From Porphyromonas crevioricanis (lineage in GTDB: Bacteria > Bacteroidota > Bacteroidia > Bacteroidales > Porphyromonadaceae), in contig NZ_FUXH01000002.1 in NCBI RefSeq assembly GCF_900167225.1, positions 62,001 through 126,000 of the forward strand: a DNA stretch of 64,000 bases. The letters run 5' to 3'. A program made the position numbers and the translations under genes. Of this stretch, positions 1-8,172 are shown piece after piece. Under the pieces are notes generated by a model. That model ran no database searches, was not told the DNA's origin, and worked only from the letters and a program-made list of their open reading frames with translations. Within the stretch, counting starts at the first letter, position 1. Every line of letters begins with the position of its first letter.

Positions 1-785
1 ACAACGACAAGGTGGAAATTGAGTTTATGGAGCCTCGTATCCCATATCGGGAAACGATCACCAAACCAGCACGGTCGGATTACAGACACAAGAAACAGTC
101 CGGAGGAGCCGGCCAGTTCGGTGAGGTACACTTGATCGTGGAGCCTTACGAAGATGGTAAACCGATGCCTGAGACATACAAGTTCGGTGGTCAGGAATTC
201 AAGATTACGGCTCGTGATACACAGGAAATACCGTTGGAATGGGGTGGTAAGCTCGTCTTTGTCAATAGCGTTGTAGGGGGAGCTATCGATACCCGTTTCA
301 TGCCGGCCATCCTCAAGGGGATTATGGGGCGTATGGAGCGTGGCCCACTCACCGGCTCCTATGCCAGAGATGTGCGAGTGATTGTCTATGACGGCAAGAT
401 GCACCCGGTAGATAGTAATGAGATCTCGTTCATGCTGGCCGGGCGCAATGCTTTCAGTCAGGCTTTCCGTGAGGCCGTCCCGAAAGTATTGGAGCCGATA
501 TACAATGTAGAAGTATCGGTGCCTGCTGACTATATGGGAGATGTGATGAGCGACTTGCAAGGACGACGTGCTATTATCATGGGCATGGAGAGTCGCAAAG
601 GCTATGAGCTGATCAAAGCAAGAGTTCCTTTGGCCGAATTGTCCTCGTATTCGACAACACTAAGCTCTGTGACAGGAGGGCGAGCTTCGTTTGTGATGTC
701 TTTCGACAACTACGAACTGGTGCCCGGTGATACGCAGGAGAAACTCCTGCAGGCCTACGCTGCAGAGCAGGCCAGTGAGGAGTAA
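1..785 (+). CDS. Elongation factor G-like GTPase, C-terminal part (5' end outside window)
   Basis: The reading frame is open from the window edge (frame starting at base 3) to the TAA at 783-785, giving about 260 residues of the C-terminal half of an EF-G family translational GTPase. The stretch contains the domain IV signature around YRHKKQSGGAGQFGEV and a domain V beginning near the PADYMGDVMSDLQGRR segment, which is the ribosome-contacting part that drives translocation. The G domain would lie upstream of the window. The wording of domain IV resembles the second, paralogous EF-G that Bacteroidales carry besides the rpsL-linked fusA, so I give no gene symbol. A Rho-independent terminator follows at once. 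Family call is firm; which paralog is inference. Confidence 0.93.
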   Translation, partial: NDKVEIEFMEPRIPYRETITKPARSDYRHKKQSGGAGQFGEVHLIVEPYEDGKPMPETYKFGGQEFKITARDTQEIPLEWGGKLVFVNSVVGGAIDTRFMPAILKGIMGRMERGPLTGSYARDVRVIVYDGKMHPVDSNEISFMLAGRNAFSQAFREAVPKVLEPIYNVEVSVPADYMGDVMSDLQGRRAIIMGMESRKGYELIKARVPLAELSSYSTTLSSVTGGRASFVMSFDNYELVPGDTQEKLLQAYAAEQASEE

Positions 786-838
786 AAAGCTCTTGAGAGA
801 GATTGTGCCAAGTTCTCAATAGTAGTAGATAGATGCAG

Positions 839-877
839 AGGGGCCAAATCCGAAAGGAGAGGCCCCTTTGTCTTTTT
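839..877 (+). terminator. Rho-independent terminator after EF-G-like gene
   Basis: A perfect 7-bp stem, AGGGGCC (839-845) with GGCCCCT (861-867), is followed by TTGTCTTTTT. It sits about 55 bases after the EF-G stop codon. Confidence 0.8.
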
Positions 878-1020
878 AGAGCTTTGTGCAATGGTTTTCT
901 TTTGAGGCCATAGCTATTCGAGATACGAGCAAGTCAATCGCTGTCCCATGGATTCTCGGAGCCATCTCCTGTATGCTGTAATGGTTCTCAAGAGGCTCTC
1001 TCCAAAAGCCCTCCGAATAC

Positions 1021-1051
1021 TTTGTGTGTTAGCAACCAATTGTTACCTTTG
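1021..1051 (+). promoter_or_regulatory. Bacteroidales-type promoter for the SPOR lipoprotein-murB unit
   Basis: TTTG at 1021-1024 and TACCTTTG at 1044-1051 are separated by 19 bases, matching the Bacteroidales sigma-ABfr pattern TTTG-N19-TAnnTTTG. Transcription would start near 1058, which places the lipoprotein start (1079 or 1091) just downstream and rules out the longer reading frame from 1022. Confidence 0.7.
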
Positions 1052-1090
1052 CTACAGTTAGTTATGTATAATCGCCAAATGTCAGAACTC

Positions 1091-1564
1091 ATGAAGAAAA
1101 TTGTGTTGATAGCAGCGACCTTGGCTATGGTCTCTGCCTTTACTTCCTGCAAGCCTAAACAGAGTGCTTATCGGCAAGCTTATGAGGCTGCAAAACAGCG
1201 CGAAATCGTATCCAAAGAGGGAAGCTCTACAGCAACAATGACCGAGGTATCCAAGCCTATTGATCGTCAGGTATTGGTACGCCAGGAGAATCTCTCCGTA
1301 TTGGAGGGGGAGAACGCCAACAGCCTGAAGCGTTATAGCGTGGTGGTAGGGAGTTTTCAGAATCATGCCAACGCTCGTAGTCTGAAAGAGCGTATGCAGG
1401 CCGATGGTTATGAGGCTGTGCTGGCTCAGAATGAGCAAGGGATGCTGCGTGTTATCGTCAGCAGTTTCCACTCACGTCAGGATGCTGCTGCCAGCCGCGA
1501 TGCCATCAAGGCTCGCTATGCACCCAATTTCCAAGATGCTTGGTTGCTGGAGAAGACCAACTAA
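1091..1564 (+). CDS. SPOR-domain lipoprotein
   Basis: This encodes 157 residues: a lipoprotein signal peptide ending in the lipobox FTSC (Cys20), a polar linker, then a SPOR domain from about residue 80 to the end. SPOR domains bind denuded septal peptidoglycan, so an envelope or division-linked role is likely; this is family knowledge rather than something visible here. ATG 1091 is preferred because it begins the classic MKK signal peptide; an ATG at 1079 would add four residues. The stop TAA (1562-1564) abuts the ATG of murB, so the two genes are co-transcribed, both serving the cell wall. Confidence 0.85.
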   Translation: MKKIVLIAATLAMVSAFTSCKPKQSAYRQAYEAAKQREIVSKEGSSTATMTEVSKPIDRQVLVRQENLSVLEGENANSLKRYSVVVGSFQNHANARSLKERMQADGYEAVLAQNEQGMLRVIVSSFHSRQDAAASRDAIKARYAPNFQDAWLLEKTN

Positions 1565-2581
1565 ATGGAAATTTTGCAAAATCAATCGCTACGCCCTCTC
1601 AACACCTTTGATATAGATGCCCAGTGTTCCTACTTGCTGCGTTACGACAGCCTTGAGGACCTGAAGCTGCTACAGAGGGACGAGTTCGTAGCCGAGAGTA
1701 AGACGTTGATAATTGGCGAGGGGAGCAATATGCTCTTCCTCGCCAATTTCCATGGCATAGTACTCGTTTCGGGTATGAAAGAGATCTCTCCGGCTCGCCC
1801 CGGGCAGGGAGTGGATATATATCTGGAGGTCGATGGAGGTGTGAGTTGGGATTCTTTGGTAGCTCACTGTGTACAGCAGGGATTTTATGGAACCGAGAAT
1901 CTCTCCCTTATCCCCGGTACGGTAGGAGCAGCTGCTCGGCAGAATATAGGAGCCTATGGAGTGGAGCTGTCTTCGCTGGTAGAGTGGGTCGATGCTTTCG
2001 ATTTGTCTACCGGAGAGCAGAGACGTTTTGCCGTCTCTGAGCTGTGCTACGCTTATCGGTACAGCGTATTCAAAGAGCCGGATATGCAAAAGTGGGTAAT
2101 CTACCGGGTTTGTCTTCGCCTGAGTACGGACTATAGGCCCAATCTCGCTTATGCCGATCTGGCTGGATATTTTAAGGGAAAGGCTCTTCCTACAGCTGCG
2201 CAGCTGCGCGAAGCAGTGATAGAGATCCGGAATAATAAGTTGCCCGAAGTCGGAAAGGTAGGGAGTGCCGGGAGCTTCTTTATGAATCCTATATTGGAGA
2301 ATACACAACTGATCCGGCTTTTGCAGATAGCCCCCGATGTGACATATTACCCTCTATCTGACGGACGAGCCAAAGTCTCGGCTGCTTGGCTTATCGATCA
2401 TGCAGGTTTGCGTGGCTACCGCAATGGTGCCGTTGGAGTTTGGGACAGGCAAGCTCTTGTCTTGTGTAACTACGGCGGAGGTACGGGTACTCAGATAGGC
2501 GAACTGGCTTCGCATGTACAGCAGGTTGTCAAGGAGAAGTACGGAGTTGATTTGCAGCCCGAAGTAAACTATGTCTGTTGA
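1565..2581 (+). CDS. murB: UDP-N-acetylenolpyruvoylglucosamine reductase MurB
   Basis: This is a cytoplasmic FAD enzyme that reduces UDP-GlcNAc-enolpyruvate to UDP-MurNAc in peptidoglycan precursor synthesis. The 338 residues match the length of type I (E. coli-like) MurB. Visible features are GEGSNMLFL and SLIPGTVGAA in the FAD-binding part, the type I tyrosine-loop region around CYAYRYSVF, GSAGSFFMNP carrying the proton-donor serine, and a C-terminal QPEVNYV with the conserved glutamate (about residue 333). It begins on the base after the SPOR lipoprotein stop, so translation is probably coupled. Confidence 0.96.
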   Translation: MEILQNQSLRPLNTFDIDAQCSYLLRYDSLEDLKLLQRDEFVAESKTLIIGEGSNMLFLANFHGIVLVSGMKEISPARPGQGVDIYLEVDGGVSWDSLVAHCVQQGFYGTENLSLIPGTVGAAARQNIGAYGVELSSLVEWVDAFDLSTGEQRRFAVSELCYAYRYSVFKEPDMQKWVIYRVCLRLSTDYRPNLAYADLAGYFKGKALPTAAQLREAVIEIRNNKLPEVGKVGSAGSFFMNPILENTQLIRLLQIAPDVTYYPLSDGRAKVSAAWLIDHAGLRGYRNGAVGVWDRQALVLCNYGGGTGTQIGELASHVQQVVKEKYGVDLQPEVNYVC

Positions 2582-2588
2582 GTAGGAT

Positions 2589-4052
2589 ATGCCACGGATT
2601 ATCGTATTAGGCTCGGGTACTAGCACTGGAGTTCCTGAGGTGGGGTGCCATTGCGCTGTATGCAGTAGTACCGATCCTGCGGATAAGAGATTGCGGACAT
2701 CTGTCCTCTATATCACTGATAGCGGCAAGCGGATCCTTATTGATTGTAGTCCCGATTTCAGACAGCAGGCTTTGAGAGTGGGGCTGGATCGCCTGGATGC
2801 CATTGTTCTCACACATGAGCATTACGACCATATCGGAGGGCTGGACGATCTGCGTACCATTTCTTGGGATAAACCCCTGCCTATCTATGCTGAAGAACGT
2901 GTGCTGGCAGCTATTCGTCATCGTTTGCATTACTATTTCCGAAAGAATCCCTATCCCGGTTCACCACAGTTGGACCTCTATCCGATTCATCCCGGAATCC
3001 CTTTTGAAGCTGCCGATATGGAGATTTTGCCTATTCGGGTCATGCATGCCGGTCTGCCGATATTGGCCTATCGGTTGGGCGATTTTGCTTTTGTCACCGA
3101 TCTCAAAACGATTTCTCCTGTTTCTCTCAAGTCGTTGCAAGGGCTTAGTTTGTTGCTGCTGAATGGTCTTCGTCACAAGCCGCATTTGTCTCACCAGACA
3201 ATAGACGAAGCGATAGATCTGATAGCCAGAGTTGGGCACCCCAAAGCCTATATCACGCACTTGTCGCACCATGCTCCTCTGATGGCGGAGATGAGCCATT
3301 TCTTGCCGGAAGGGGTGGTTGCTTCTTACGATGGATTGGAGGAGAGCTTGCCCAAGTCTCCCTATCGCTACGCCGATTGTGGCGAAATGCCTTATGATGA
3401 AGCTCTTGATGTGCAACGTTCTCTTTTCGATGCTTTGCTCAAAGCTAAGGCGATGAATAGGCCTACACATTCGGTGCTGATGTTTTGCGAGCATGAGCCG
3501 GTCCTCACGATTGGCCGACATGGCGATAAGGCCAATCTGTTGGCCGACAGTCTGCAACTTAGCAATAGGCATATCCGTGTGCATACAGTAGATCGTGGTG
3601 GGGATATCACCTACCATGGGCCGGGGCAGATCACCGGTTATCCGGTCTTTGATTTAGAGATGTTTGGGCTGGGTATCAAGCGTTATATTTCTCTGCTGGA
3701 GAGCTGTATCATAGAGCTGCTGCAAGGCTATGGTATCAAGGCAGCTCCAGTGCCCGGAGCCACAGGTGTCTGGATAGATGTGGCAGAGCCATCGAAGATG
3801 CGCAAGATATGTGCGATAGGGGTGCGTAGCAGCCGCTATGTGGTGATGCATGGTTTTGCTCTCAATGTGAATACGGACCTCTCTTATTTCTCTCTGATCA
3901 ACCCTTGTGGGTTTACCGACAAAGGGGTGACATCTATGGCACGTGAGCTGGGTTATTCGCCGGATATAGAAGAAGTCAAGCGCAGGCTGCAGCAGATCTT
4001 CCATTGTCGTTTTTCGGCTTTGATGCAGGCTGTCACTCCTCCGATGATATAG
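2589..4052 (+). CDS. lipB: Fusion of metallo-beta-lactamase-fold hydrolase and octanoyltransferase LipB
   Basis: One uninterrupted 487-residue frame carries two enzymes. Residues 1 to about 250 are a PhnP-like metallo-beta-lactamase fold with GSGTSTGVP near the start, the metal motif HEHYDH at 76-81, DCSPDFR and a distal THLSHHA. Residues from about 258 to the end are a complete LipB: VLTIGRHG, VDRGGDITYHGPGQ, GVWID, the conserved lysine (K406 in RKICAIGVR) and the acyl-thioester cysteine (C440 in NPCGF). LipB moves octanoyl groups from acyl carrier protein to lipoyl domains. The two enzymes are usually separate; the role of the hydrolase half is unknown. It lies 7 bases after murB and ends against the convergent queG with no gap. 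Confidence 0.9.
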   Translation: MPRIIVLGSGTSTGVPEVGCHCAVCSSTDPADKRLRTSVLYITDSGKRILIDCSPDFRQQALRVGLDRLDAIVLTHEHYDHIGGLDDLRTISWDKPLPIYAEERVLAAIRHRLHYYFRKNPYPGSPQLDLYPIHPGIPFEAADMEILPIRVMHAGLPILAYRLGDFAFVTDLKTISPVSLKSLQGLSLLLLNGLRHKPHLSHQTIDEAIDLIARVGHPKAYITHLSHHAPLMAEMSHFLPEGVVASYDGLEESLPKSPYRYADCGEMPYDEALDVQRSLFDALLKAKAMNRPTHSVLMFCEHEPVLTIGRHGDKANLLADSLQLSNRHIRVHTVDRGGDITYHGPGQITGYPVFDLEMFGLGIKRYISLLESCIIELLQGYGIKAAPVPGATGVWIDVAEPSKMRKICAIGVRSSRYVVMHGFALNVNTDLSYFSLINPCGFTDKGVTSMARELGYSPDIEEVKRRLQQIFHCRFSALMQAVTPPMI

Positions 4053-5039
4053 TTATCCTTTCTCGTCTTTTCTGTCATTCTCTATATGGTCGCCCTCTTT
4101 TTCTTTCCGAAGGAGGGCGTTTGCATTGCGTTTAAGCCCTTCGTAGCCGGCTCGTTTGACTGCTGATCCGGAGAATAGCCGAGTGTAGGTTTCCTGATCA
4201 AAGTTCTTCAGACTGTCGTAGCTGAGGTCGAACAGCTCGGGTTTGGGAGCAAAGGCTTCGACAGTGGTGGGGGAAGCAAAGCGGTTGTGTGGGCAGACCT
4301 GTTGGCAGGTATCGCAGCCATAGAGCCGGTTGCCCAAGAGAGCTGCTTCCCTCTCGGGTAGAGGGTCGGATTGCTCTATGGTTAGGTAGCTCAGGCAACG
4401 CAGAGGGTCGAAGCCTCCATCATACAGAGCCCCCGTGGGGCATGCCTCTATACACCGACGGCAACGGCCACAGCCAAAGGCCAAAGGGCGATCCGCCGGG
4501 AGCCAGGTGGAGACAAGCAGTTCTCCCAAGACAAAGAATGTACCCCGCTTCGGTATAACGATCAGCCCACTTCTGCCTCGCCAGCCAAGTCCGGCCTGTA
4601 CAGCCCAGTATCGCTCCAGTATTGGGGCTGAGTCGGCGAAAGATCGCCCCTGTACTTGCGGATCTATCTCAGTACGGATAAAGCACAACAGCTTGTCAAG
4701 CTGCTTTTTGACCACCTTATGATAGTCTTTCCCATAGGCATAGTAGGCCAACTGCGGAGCTTCGGGAGATTGTCTGAGGGCTGGGTAGTAGTTCAGGGCC
4801 ACACAGATGATAGATTGTGTGCCGGGGAGTAGTTGTGTGGGGTCTTCGCGTAGTGGATGATTGCGGTCGAGATAGGTCATACAGCCACATTTGCCTTCTG
4901 CTACCGCTTCTTTGTAGGATCGGGCAACTTCTTCCGGTACGGCTTCGGCACGAGCGATCCCCACACAGGAGAACCCGAGGCGGATGGCTTCTGCTTTGAT
5001 TTTTTGTACAGATATTGAGGGAGACAGTTCCTCTTTCAT
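4053..5039 (-). CDS. queG: Epoxyqueuosine reductase QueG
   Basis: QueG performs the last step of queuosine tRNA modification, reducing epoxyqueuosine with cobalamin and two [4Fe-4S] clusters. The 328 residues include an N-terminal cobalamin-binding part (RYWAVQAGLGWRGRSGLIV), a first ferredoxin motif CGRCRRCIEACPTGAL and a second YGCDTCQQVCPHN. Length is shorter than E. coli QueG because the C-terminal HEAT-like extension is reduced, as is common in Bacteroidetes. The gene is convergent with the MBL-LipB fusion with zero spacing and lies 3 bases from the stop of its upstream neighbour pabC. Its cobalamin need fits the late cobalamin operon found at 36.8-42.4 kb. Confidence 0.93.
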   Translation of the reverse strand: MKEELSPSISVQKIKAEAIRLGFSCVGIARAEAVPEEVARSYKEAVAEGKCGCMTYLDRNHPLREDPTQLLPGTQSIICVALNYYPALRQSPEAPQLAYYAYGKDYHKVVKKQLDKLLCFIRTEIDPQVQGRSFADSAPILERYWAVQAGLGWRGRSGLIVIPKRGTFFVLGELLVSTWLPADRPLAFGCGRCRRCIEACPTGALYDGGFDPLRCLSYLTIEQSDPLPEREAALLGNRLYGCDTCQQVCPHNRFASPTTVEAFAPKPELFDLSYDSLKNFDQETYTRLFSGSAVKRAGYEGLKRNANALLRKEKEGDHIENDRKDEKG

Positions 5040-5042
5040 TTC

Positions 5043-5642
5043 CTAATGGATTCTATCGATCTGGATTTGTACCTCTCCGATGTCGAGCATTGCGTTCAGA
5101 AGTGTCAGGGAGTGATAGTTGCGGAGCAGATCGTCCACAGAAATGTCCCGGGTTTGCAATTGCCCATTCAGGCGAGTCAGATGTGTGCCCACAAGCAGAG
5201 GAAGCCGGGGTGTGTAGCAGAAGTTTGCCGGATCTTTTTTTGTAGAAAGGAGAATATTGGCATAAGAAACATCACTGATCAGCCCGTTGTGGCAGAGTAG
5301 TATGTCTTCGTCTTCGGCACATCCGTCTTTCAGGGCCTCAAGGGAGCTGCGGTCTGCCCATTTGTTTCTGTAGTTTAGCCCGGCAGGAGCTTCTACTATT
5401 CGCAGGGAGCGTATCGTCTTGGGCGAATAGCTCGAAAATTGGATCTCTTCCACAGCTTGGGCCGTGTAGATAAGGCGGCATTTGGCACGCCCGTGGCGTA
5501 GCTGAGGTGGGCATAGTGATTCTATGTTTGGGAGTGGAGGTAGCGGATGTGGAGCGATGCTGCGGAGCATGCGCTCAAGGTGGAAATTGATAGACAAGGC
5601 CTGTCCGTTGTCCAGACGGATTGTTTCGAGTAGGAGACGCAT
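5043..5642 (-). CDS. pabC: Class IV aminotransferase-fold protein, probable 4-amino-4-deoxychorismate lyase PabC
   Basis: This is a 199-residue PLP enzyme of fold type IV. The probable PLP lysine sits in LNYRNKWADRSS, and LISDVSYANILL corresponds to the (E/D)xxxxN phosphate-binding region. Its context settles the job: its start overlaps the stop of pabB by one base, and pabA lies divergently beyond it, so it most likely converts aminodeoxychorismate to p-aminobenzoate for folate synthesis. It is shorter than E. coli PabC (269 residues). Branched-chain aminotransferase activity is unlikely at this length. Confidence 0.8.
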   Translation of the reverse strand: MRLLLETIRLDNGQALSINFHLERMLRSIAPHPLPPLPNIESLCPPQLRHGRAKCRLIYTAQAVEEIQFSSYSPKTIRSLRIVEAPAGLNYRNKWADRSSLEALKDGCAEDEDILLCHNGLISDVSYANILLSTKKDPANFCYTPRLPLLVGTHLTRLNGQLQTRDISVDDLLRNYHSLTLLNAMLDIGEVQIQIDRIH

Positions 5643-6673
5643 CAGAATGGGAGATAAACTTTTTGCTGCGTTTCGGCATACTCTCGCTCCGGCTCGCTGT
5701 GGATCGTGATCCCTCCACCAGAACGAAAAAGGTAGGCCGGATTGGTTGGTGAGGAGCTTCTTGCAGCCTCTTCTTCGGGTAAGGTCTTGTCCTGTTGTTC
5801 GATGTAGCGAATCATTACAGCGGAAGAGAAAGATTGTCCATCGAAATAGCCGAAAATGCCCGAGTAGAAGCCTCGAGTTGTCTCTTCTGCTCTGGCTATT
5901 GCTGTCATGGTGGCATCTTTGGGTGCCCCACAGATTGATCCGGCAGGGAGCAGCTGTCTCAGCACTGAGCCGGGACAGAGCTGCAGCTCTTCGGGGAGCT
6001 TTCCGTTGATTTCCGAACTCATCTGCAGGATAGGCCCATGGTTGGTCTCTATCCGCTCTGTGTAGGCAAAACGCTTGACTTCCACTTGCCGGGACACGCG
6101 ACTCAGATCATTACGTATTAAGTCTACAATAGTGTAATGCTCGGCCAGCTCTTTCGGGTCGGAGCGTAATGTCTGTTCGGCATTCGGCAAGAGAGCATCA
6201 ATGGTCCCTTTCATGGGGCAGGAGGAGATGATGCCGTCGGAGGAGATATGCACGAAAGGCTCCGGAGAGAAACATACCAGTCTGCCTGGGATATGGAGCT
6301 TGTAGGTGGCTGTCACATGGTCGTAGACCTGCCCTAATGAAAGAGACATATTCAGGGGTGTTGCAATGGTGAGGTTGGCCAAAAAACTGTCTCCCCGGTA
6401 TAGAGCTCGCTGTATTTCCTCGAATCGTTTGCTGTAGCGATCTATGCCTTCGGGGTAGGGCTCAAAAGTATATTTCCCCTGCAAAGAGTAGATTTGGGTG
6501 GCATTACCATGCCCTTGGATGGAGAATCGTATCTCGGATTGAGAGAGGGGGTGTGCAACGAAGTAGGCATGTTGCAGCTCATAGTCCAGCACCACAAGAA
6601 AAGGGGTTGCTTGACTGGCGGCTTTGTCCATCTCCCGAAAAGCCGAGTCGGCCGATATAGATTGCAATGACAT
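5642..6673 (-). CDS. pabB: Aminodeoxychorismate synthase component I PabB
   Basis: This is a chorismate-binding enzyme of the PabB/TrpE/MenF fold, about 343 residues from ATG 6673. It contains the PMKGTID motif with the lysine characteristic of PabB-type enzymes, EHYTIVDLIRNDLSRV and LLPAGSICGAPK. With PabA it forms 4-amino-4-deoxychorismate. The N-terminal TrpE-like domain is reduced, as in many Bacteroidetes. A longer frame begins with TTG at 6721, but a promoter -7 element (TACTTTTG on the minus strand at 6704-6697) lies between, so 6673 is the better start. Its stop overlaps pabC by one base. The tight linkage with pabA and pabC argues against anthranilate synthase. Confidence 0.88.
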   Translation of the reverse strand: MSLQSISADSAFREMDKAASQATPFLVVLDYELQHAYFVAHPLSQSEIRFSIQGHGNATQIYSLQGKYTFEPYPEGIDRYSKRFEEIQRALYRGDSFLANLTIATPLNMSLSLGQVYDHVTATYKLHIPGRLVCFSPEPFVHISSDGIISSCPMKGTIDALLPNAEQTLRSDPKELAEHYTIVDLIRNDLSRVSRQVEVKRFAYTERIETNHGPILQMSSEINGKLPEELQLCPGSVLRQLLPAGSICGAPKDATMTAIARAEETTRGFYSGIFGYFDGQSFSSAVMIRYIEQQDKTLPEEEAARSSSPTNPAYLFRSGGGITIHSEPEREYAETQQKVYLPF

Positions 6674-6696
6674 AGGCAATTCGTATGATTTGAGAG

Positions 6697-6713
6697 CAAA
6701 AGTAATACCTTTG
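6697..6713. promoter_or_regulatory. Back-to-back divergent -7 elements between pabB and pabA
   Basis: The minus strand reads TACTTTTG (6704-6697) and the plus strand TACCTTTG (6706-6713), both matching TAnnTTTG. The first would start pabB mRNA near 6690. The second would start pabA mRNA near its own ATG at 6721. No clear -33 element was found for either direction. Confidence 0.45.
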
Positions 6714-6720
6714 GGCTGCA

Positions 6721-7311
6721 ATGCGAGAAGTCCTGTTTATAGACAATCACGACTCTTTTGTCTACAATATAGTGGAGCTTTGGCGACGATATGTTGAGCA
6801 TTCGCTGCGAGTTTGTTCCATAGATGAAGCTGAGAGACAAGACCTGAGTGCCGTTGCCGGGGTATTGCTATCTCCGGGTCCGGGCCTGCCTTCGGAATTA
6901 CCGTCTCTGATGCGCTTGATCAATAGGTGTGTTCGCTCTCCCGAGCCTGTCCCTCTTCTGGGGATATGTCTGGGGCACCAAGCTATTGCCGAGTATTGTG
7001 GAGGCCGCCTGTTACACTTGTCTTTGCCGAGCCACGGCATGGCTTCTTCGCTTGACATCCTCTGCCACCGGGCGGCTCTGCAGGGAGTGCCTGAGGGGAG
7101 TGTGGTGGGGCGTTATCACAGCTGGGTGGTAGATCATGAGCATTTGCCCAACTGCCTTGAACCTTTGGCGATGAGTAGTGAGGATGGCTCTCTCATGGCA
7201 CTCCGACATAGAGACTTGCCTATGTGGGGGCTGCAGTTCCACCCCGAGAGTATTATCACTCACCGAGGTGAGCGTTATCTGAAAAACTGGGCGGATACAC
7301 TGATGTACTAA
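6721..7311 (+). CDS. pabA: Aminodeoxychorismate synthase component II (glutamine amidotransferase) PabA
   Basis: This is a 196-residue class I glutamine amidotransferase that supplies ammonia to PabB. The N-terminus FIDNHDSFVYNI, the oxyanion region LLSPGPG, the nucleophile-elbow GICLGHQAIAEY with catalytic cysteine, and LQFHPESI with the His-Glu pair are all present. It starts immediately beside, and divergent from, pabB. The first ATG (6721) fits the normal PabA N-terminus, yet it lies only 8 bases after a TACCTTTG -7 element, so the message may be leaderless or nearly so. Confidence 0.92.
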   Translation: MREVLFIDNHDSFVYNIVELWRRYVEHSLRVCSIDEAERQDLSAVAGVLLSPGPGLPSELPSLMRLINRCVRSPEPVPLLGICLGHQAIAEYCGGRLLHLSLPSHGMASSLDILCHRAALQGVPEGSVVGRYHSWVVDHEHLPNCLEPLAMSSEDGSLMALRHRDLPMWGLQFHPESIITHRGERYLKNWADTLMY

Positions 7312-7340
7312 GATTTATCAACCAATAAACGATTGCATAC

Positions 7341-7685
7341 ATGGATTATTTCGATAAGGCGGATCTTGCGATTACGATTTGTGACAAGGATGGTATTATT
7401 CTAGAGATGAATGAGCAGTCCAGACGTGTCAATCTAAAGCCGGGGCAAGAGCTTGTCGGTAGCAATGTGTTGGATTGCCACCCCGAGCCGGCTCGTTCGA
7501 TGCTGGAGAAGATGATGCGAGAGCAGACCAAGAATGCCTACACCATAGAAAAAGGCGATGTGAAGAAGCTGATCTACCAAATCCCCTGGTATGACGAAAA
7601 TGGAGCCTATGCAGGATTTGCCGAGTTGTCTATGGTGATCCCTTTCGAGATGCCTCACAAGATTCGCAAGCCCAAAAACAACTAA
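7341..7685 (+). CDS. Stand-alone PAS domain protein
   Basis: This 114-residue protein is essentially one PAS domain: ITICDKDGIILEMNEQS at the start of the core, a central LVGSNVLDCHPEPAR stretch, and the PWYDENGAYAGFAEL strands at the end. There is no signal peptide, transmembrane segment, kinase or cyclase domain. It follows pabA by 29 bases on the same strand and could be co-transcribed. PAS domains sense small molecules, redox or light, or mediate contacts; the ligand cannot be told from the sequence. Confidence 0.75.
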   Translation: MDYFDKADLAITICDKDGIILEMNEQSRRVNLKPGQELVGSNVLDCHPEPARSMLEKMMREQTKNAYTIEKGDVKKLIYQIPWYDENGAYAGFAELSMVIPFEMPHKIRKPKNN

Positions 7686-7972
7686 GAGATTTTTCTTCCC
7701 CCCCCTTCGCTCCAACTACATACACACATTGATTTTAAGAGAAATCTTGTGGAAACATTTTAATCCGTCTTATTCGCATTTTTGCATGAAACGAGACCAC
7801 GATACAGCCTCCCAAAGAGGCTGTTTGGTGGCCTCTTTGACCGGACTTTGTAGAATTGTAATAATCTCAAGTTGTTGAAAATGAGGATGAATGGCCTGTG
7901 CTTTAAGTGCATGGTCGGATCTGAATGTCGATGATAACACAGAGAATGCTGTATTTATGCAATAGTCTCAAA

Positions 7973-8004
7973 TTGTGTTTCACCGGATTATTATTCTATA
8001 TTTG
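7973..8004 (+). promoter_or_regulatory. Promoter of outer-membrane barrel gene
   Basis: TATATTTG at 7997-8004 matches TAnnTTTG, with a TTG-type -33 element at 7973-7975 some 21 bases upstream. The predicted start near 8011 gives a leader of about 160 bases that contains a palindrome just after the start site. Confidence 0.5.
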
Positions 8005-8016
8005 CCTTACGATTGT

Positions 8017-8032
8017 GCACTATGCATAGTGC
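8017..8032. promoter_or_regulatory. Perfect 16-bp palindrome GCACTATGCATAGTGC
   Basis: The sequence equals its own reverse complement. It lies a few bases after the predicted transcription start, which is a good position for a dimeric repressor site or a 5' mRNA hairpin. No regulator is identified. Confidence 0.55.
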
Positions 8033-8172
8033 GAAGTCGTAGGTCGTGCAGTGGGCTGAGATTGGATGCCGACAATGCCGGTGTTTGCGGTTCGAGACAT
8101 CTCCTCTTTTCTTCATTATGCACGAGTAGAGATTGTAGAGTATCAATTTAATTACTAACGATAGTACAAGCG

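Larger units (their letters stand above)
7686..8172. other. Gene-free stretch with promoter, alternative hairpins and a palindrome
   Basis: No coding region is supported here. The stretch holds two mutually exclusive hairpins around 7804-7836, a promoter at about 7973-8004 and a perfect 16-base palindrome at 8017-8032, and then the leader of the outer-membrane protein gene. Confidence 0.6.

Noticed and set aside
6674-6721. N-terminal extension of PabB from TTG 6721
   Set aside because: It would run through the predicted pabB -7 element and is not part of the family domain.
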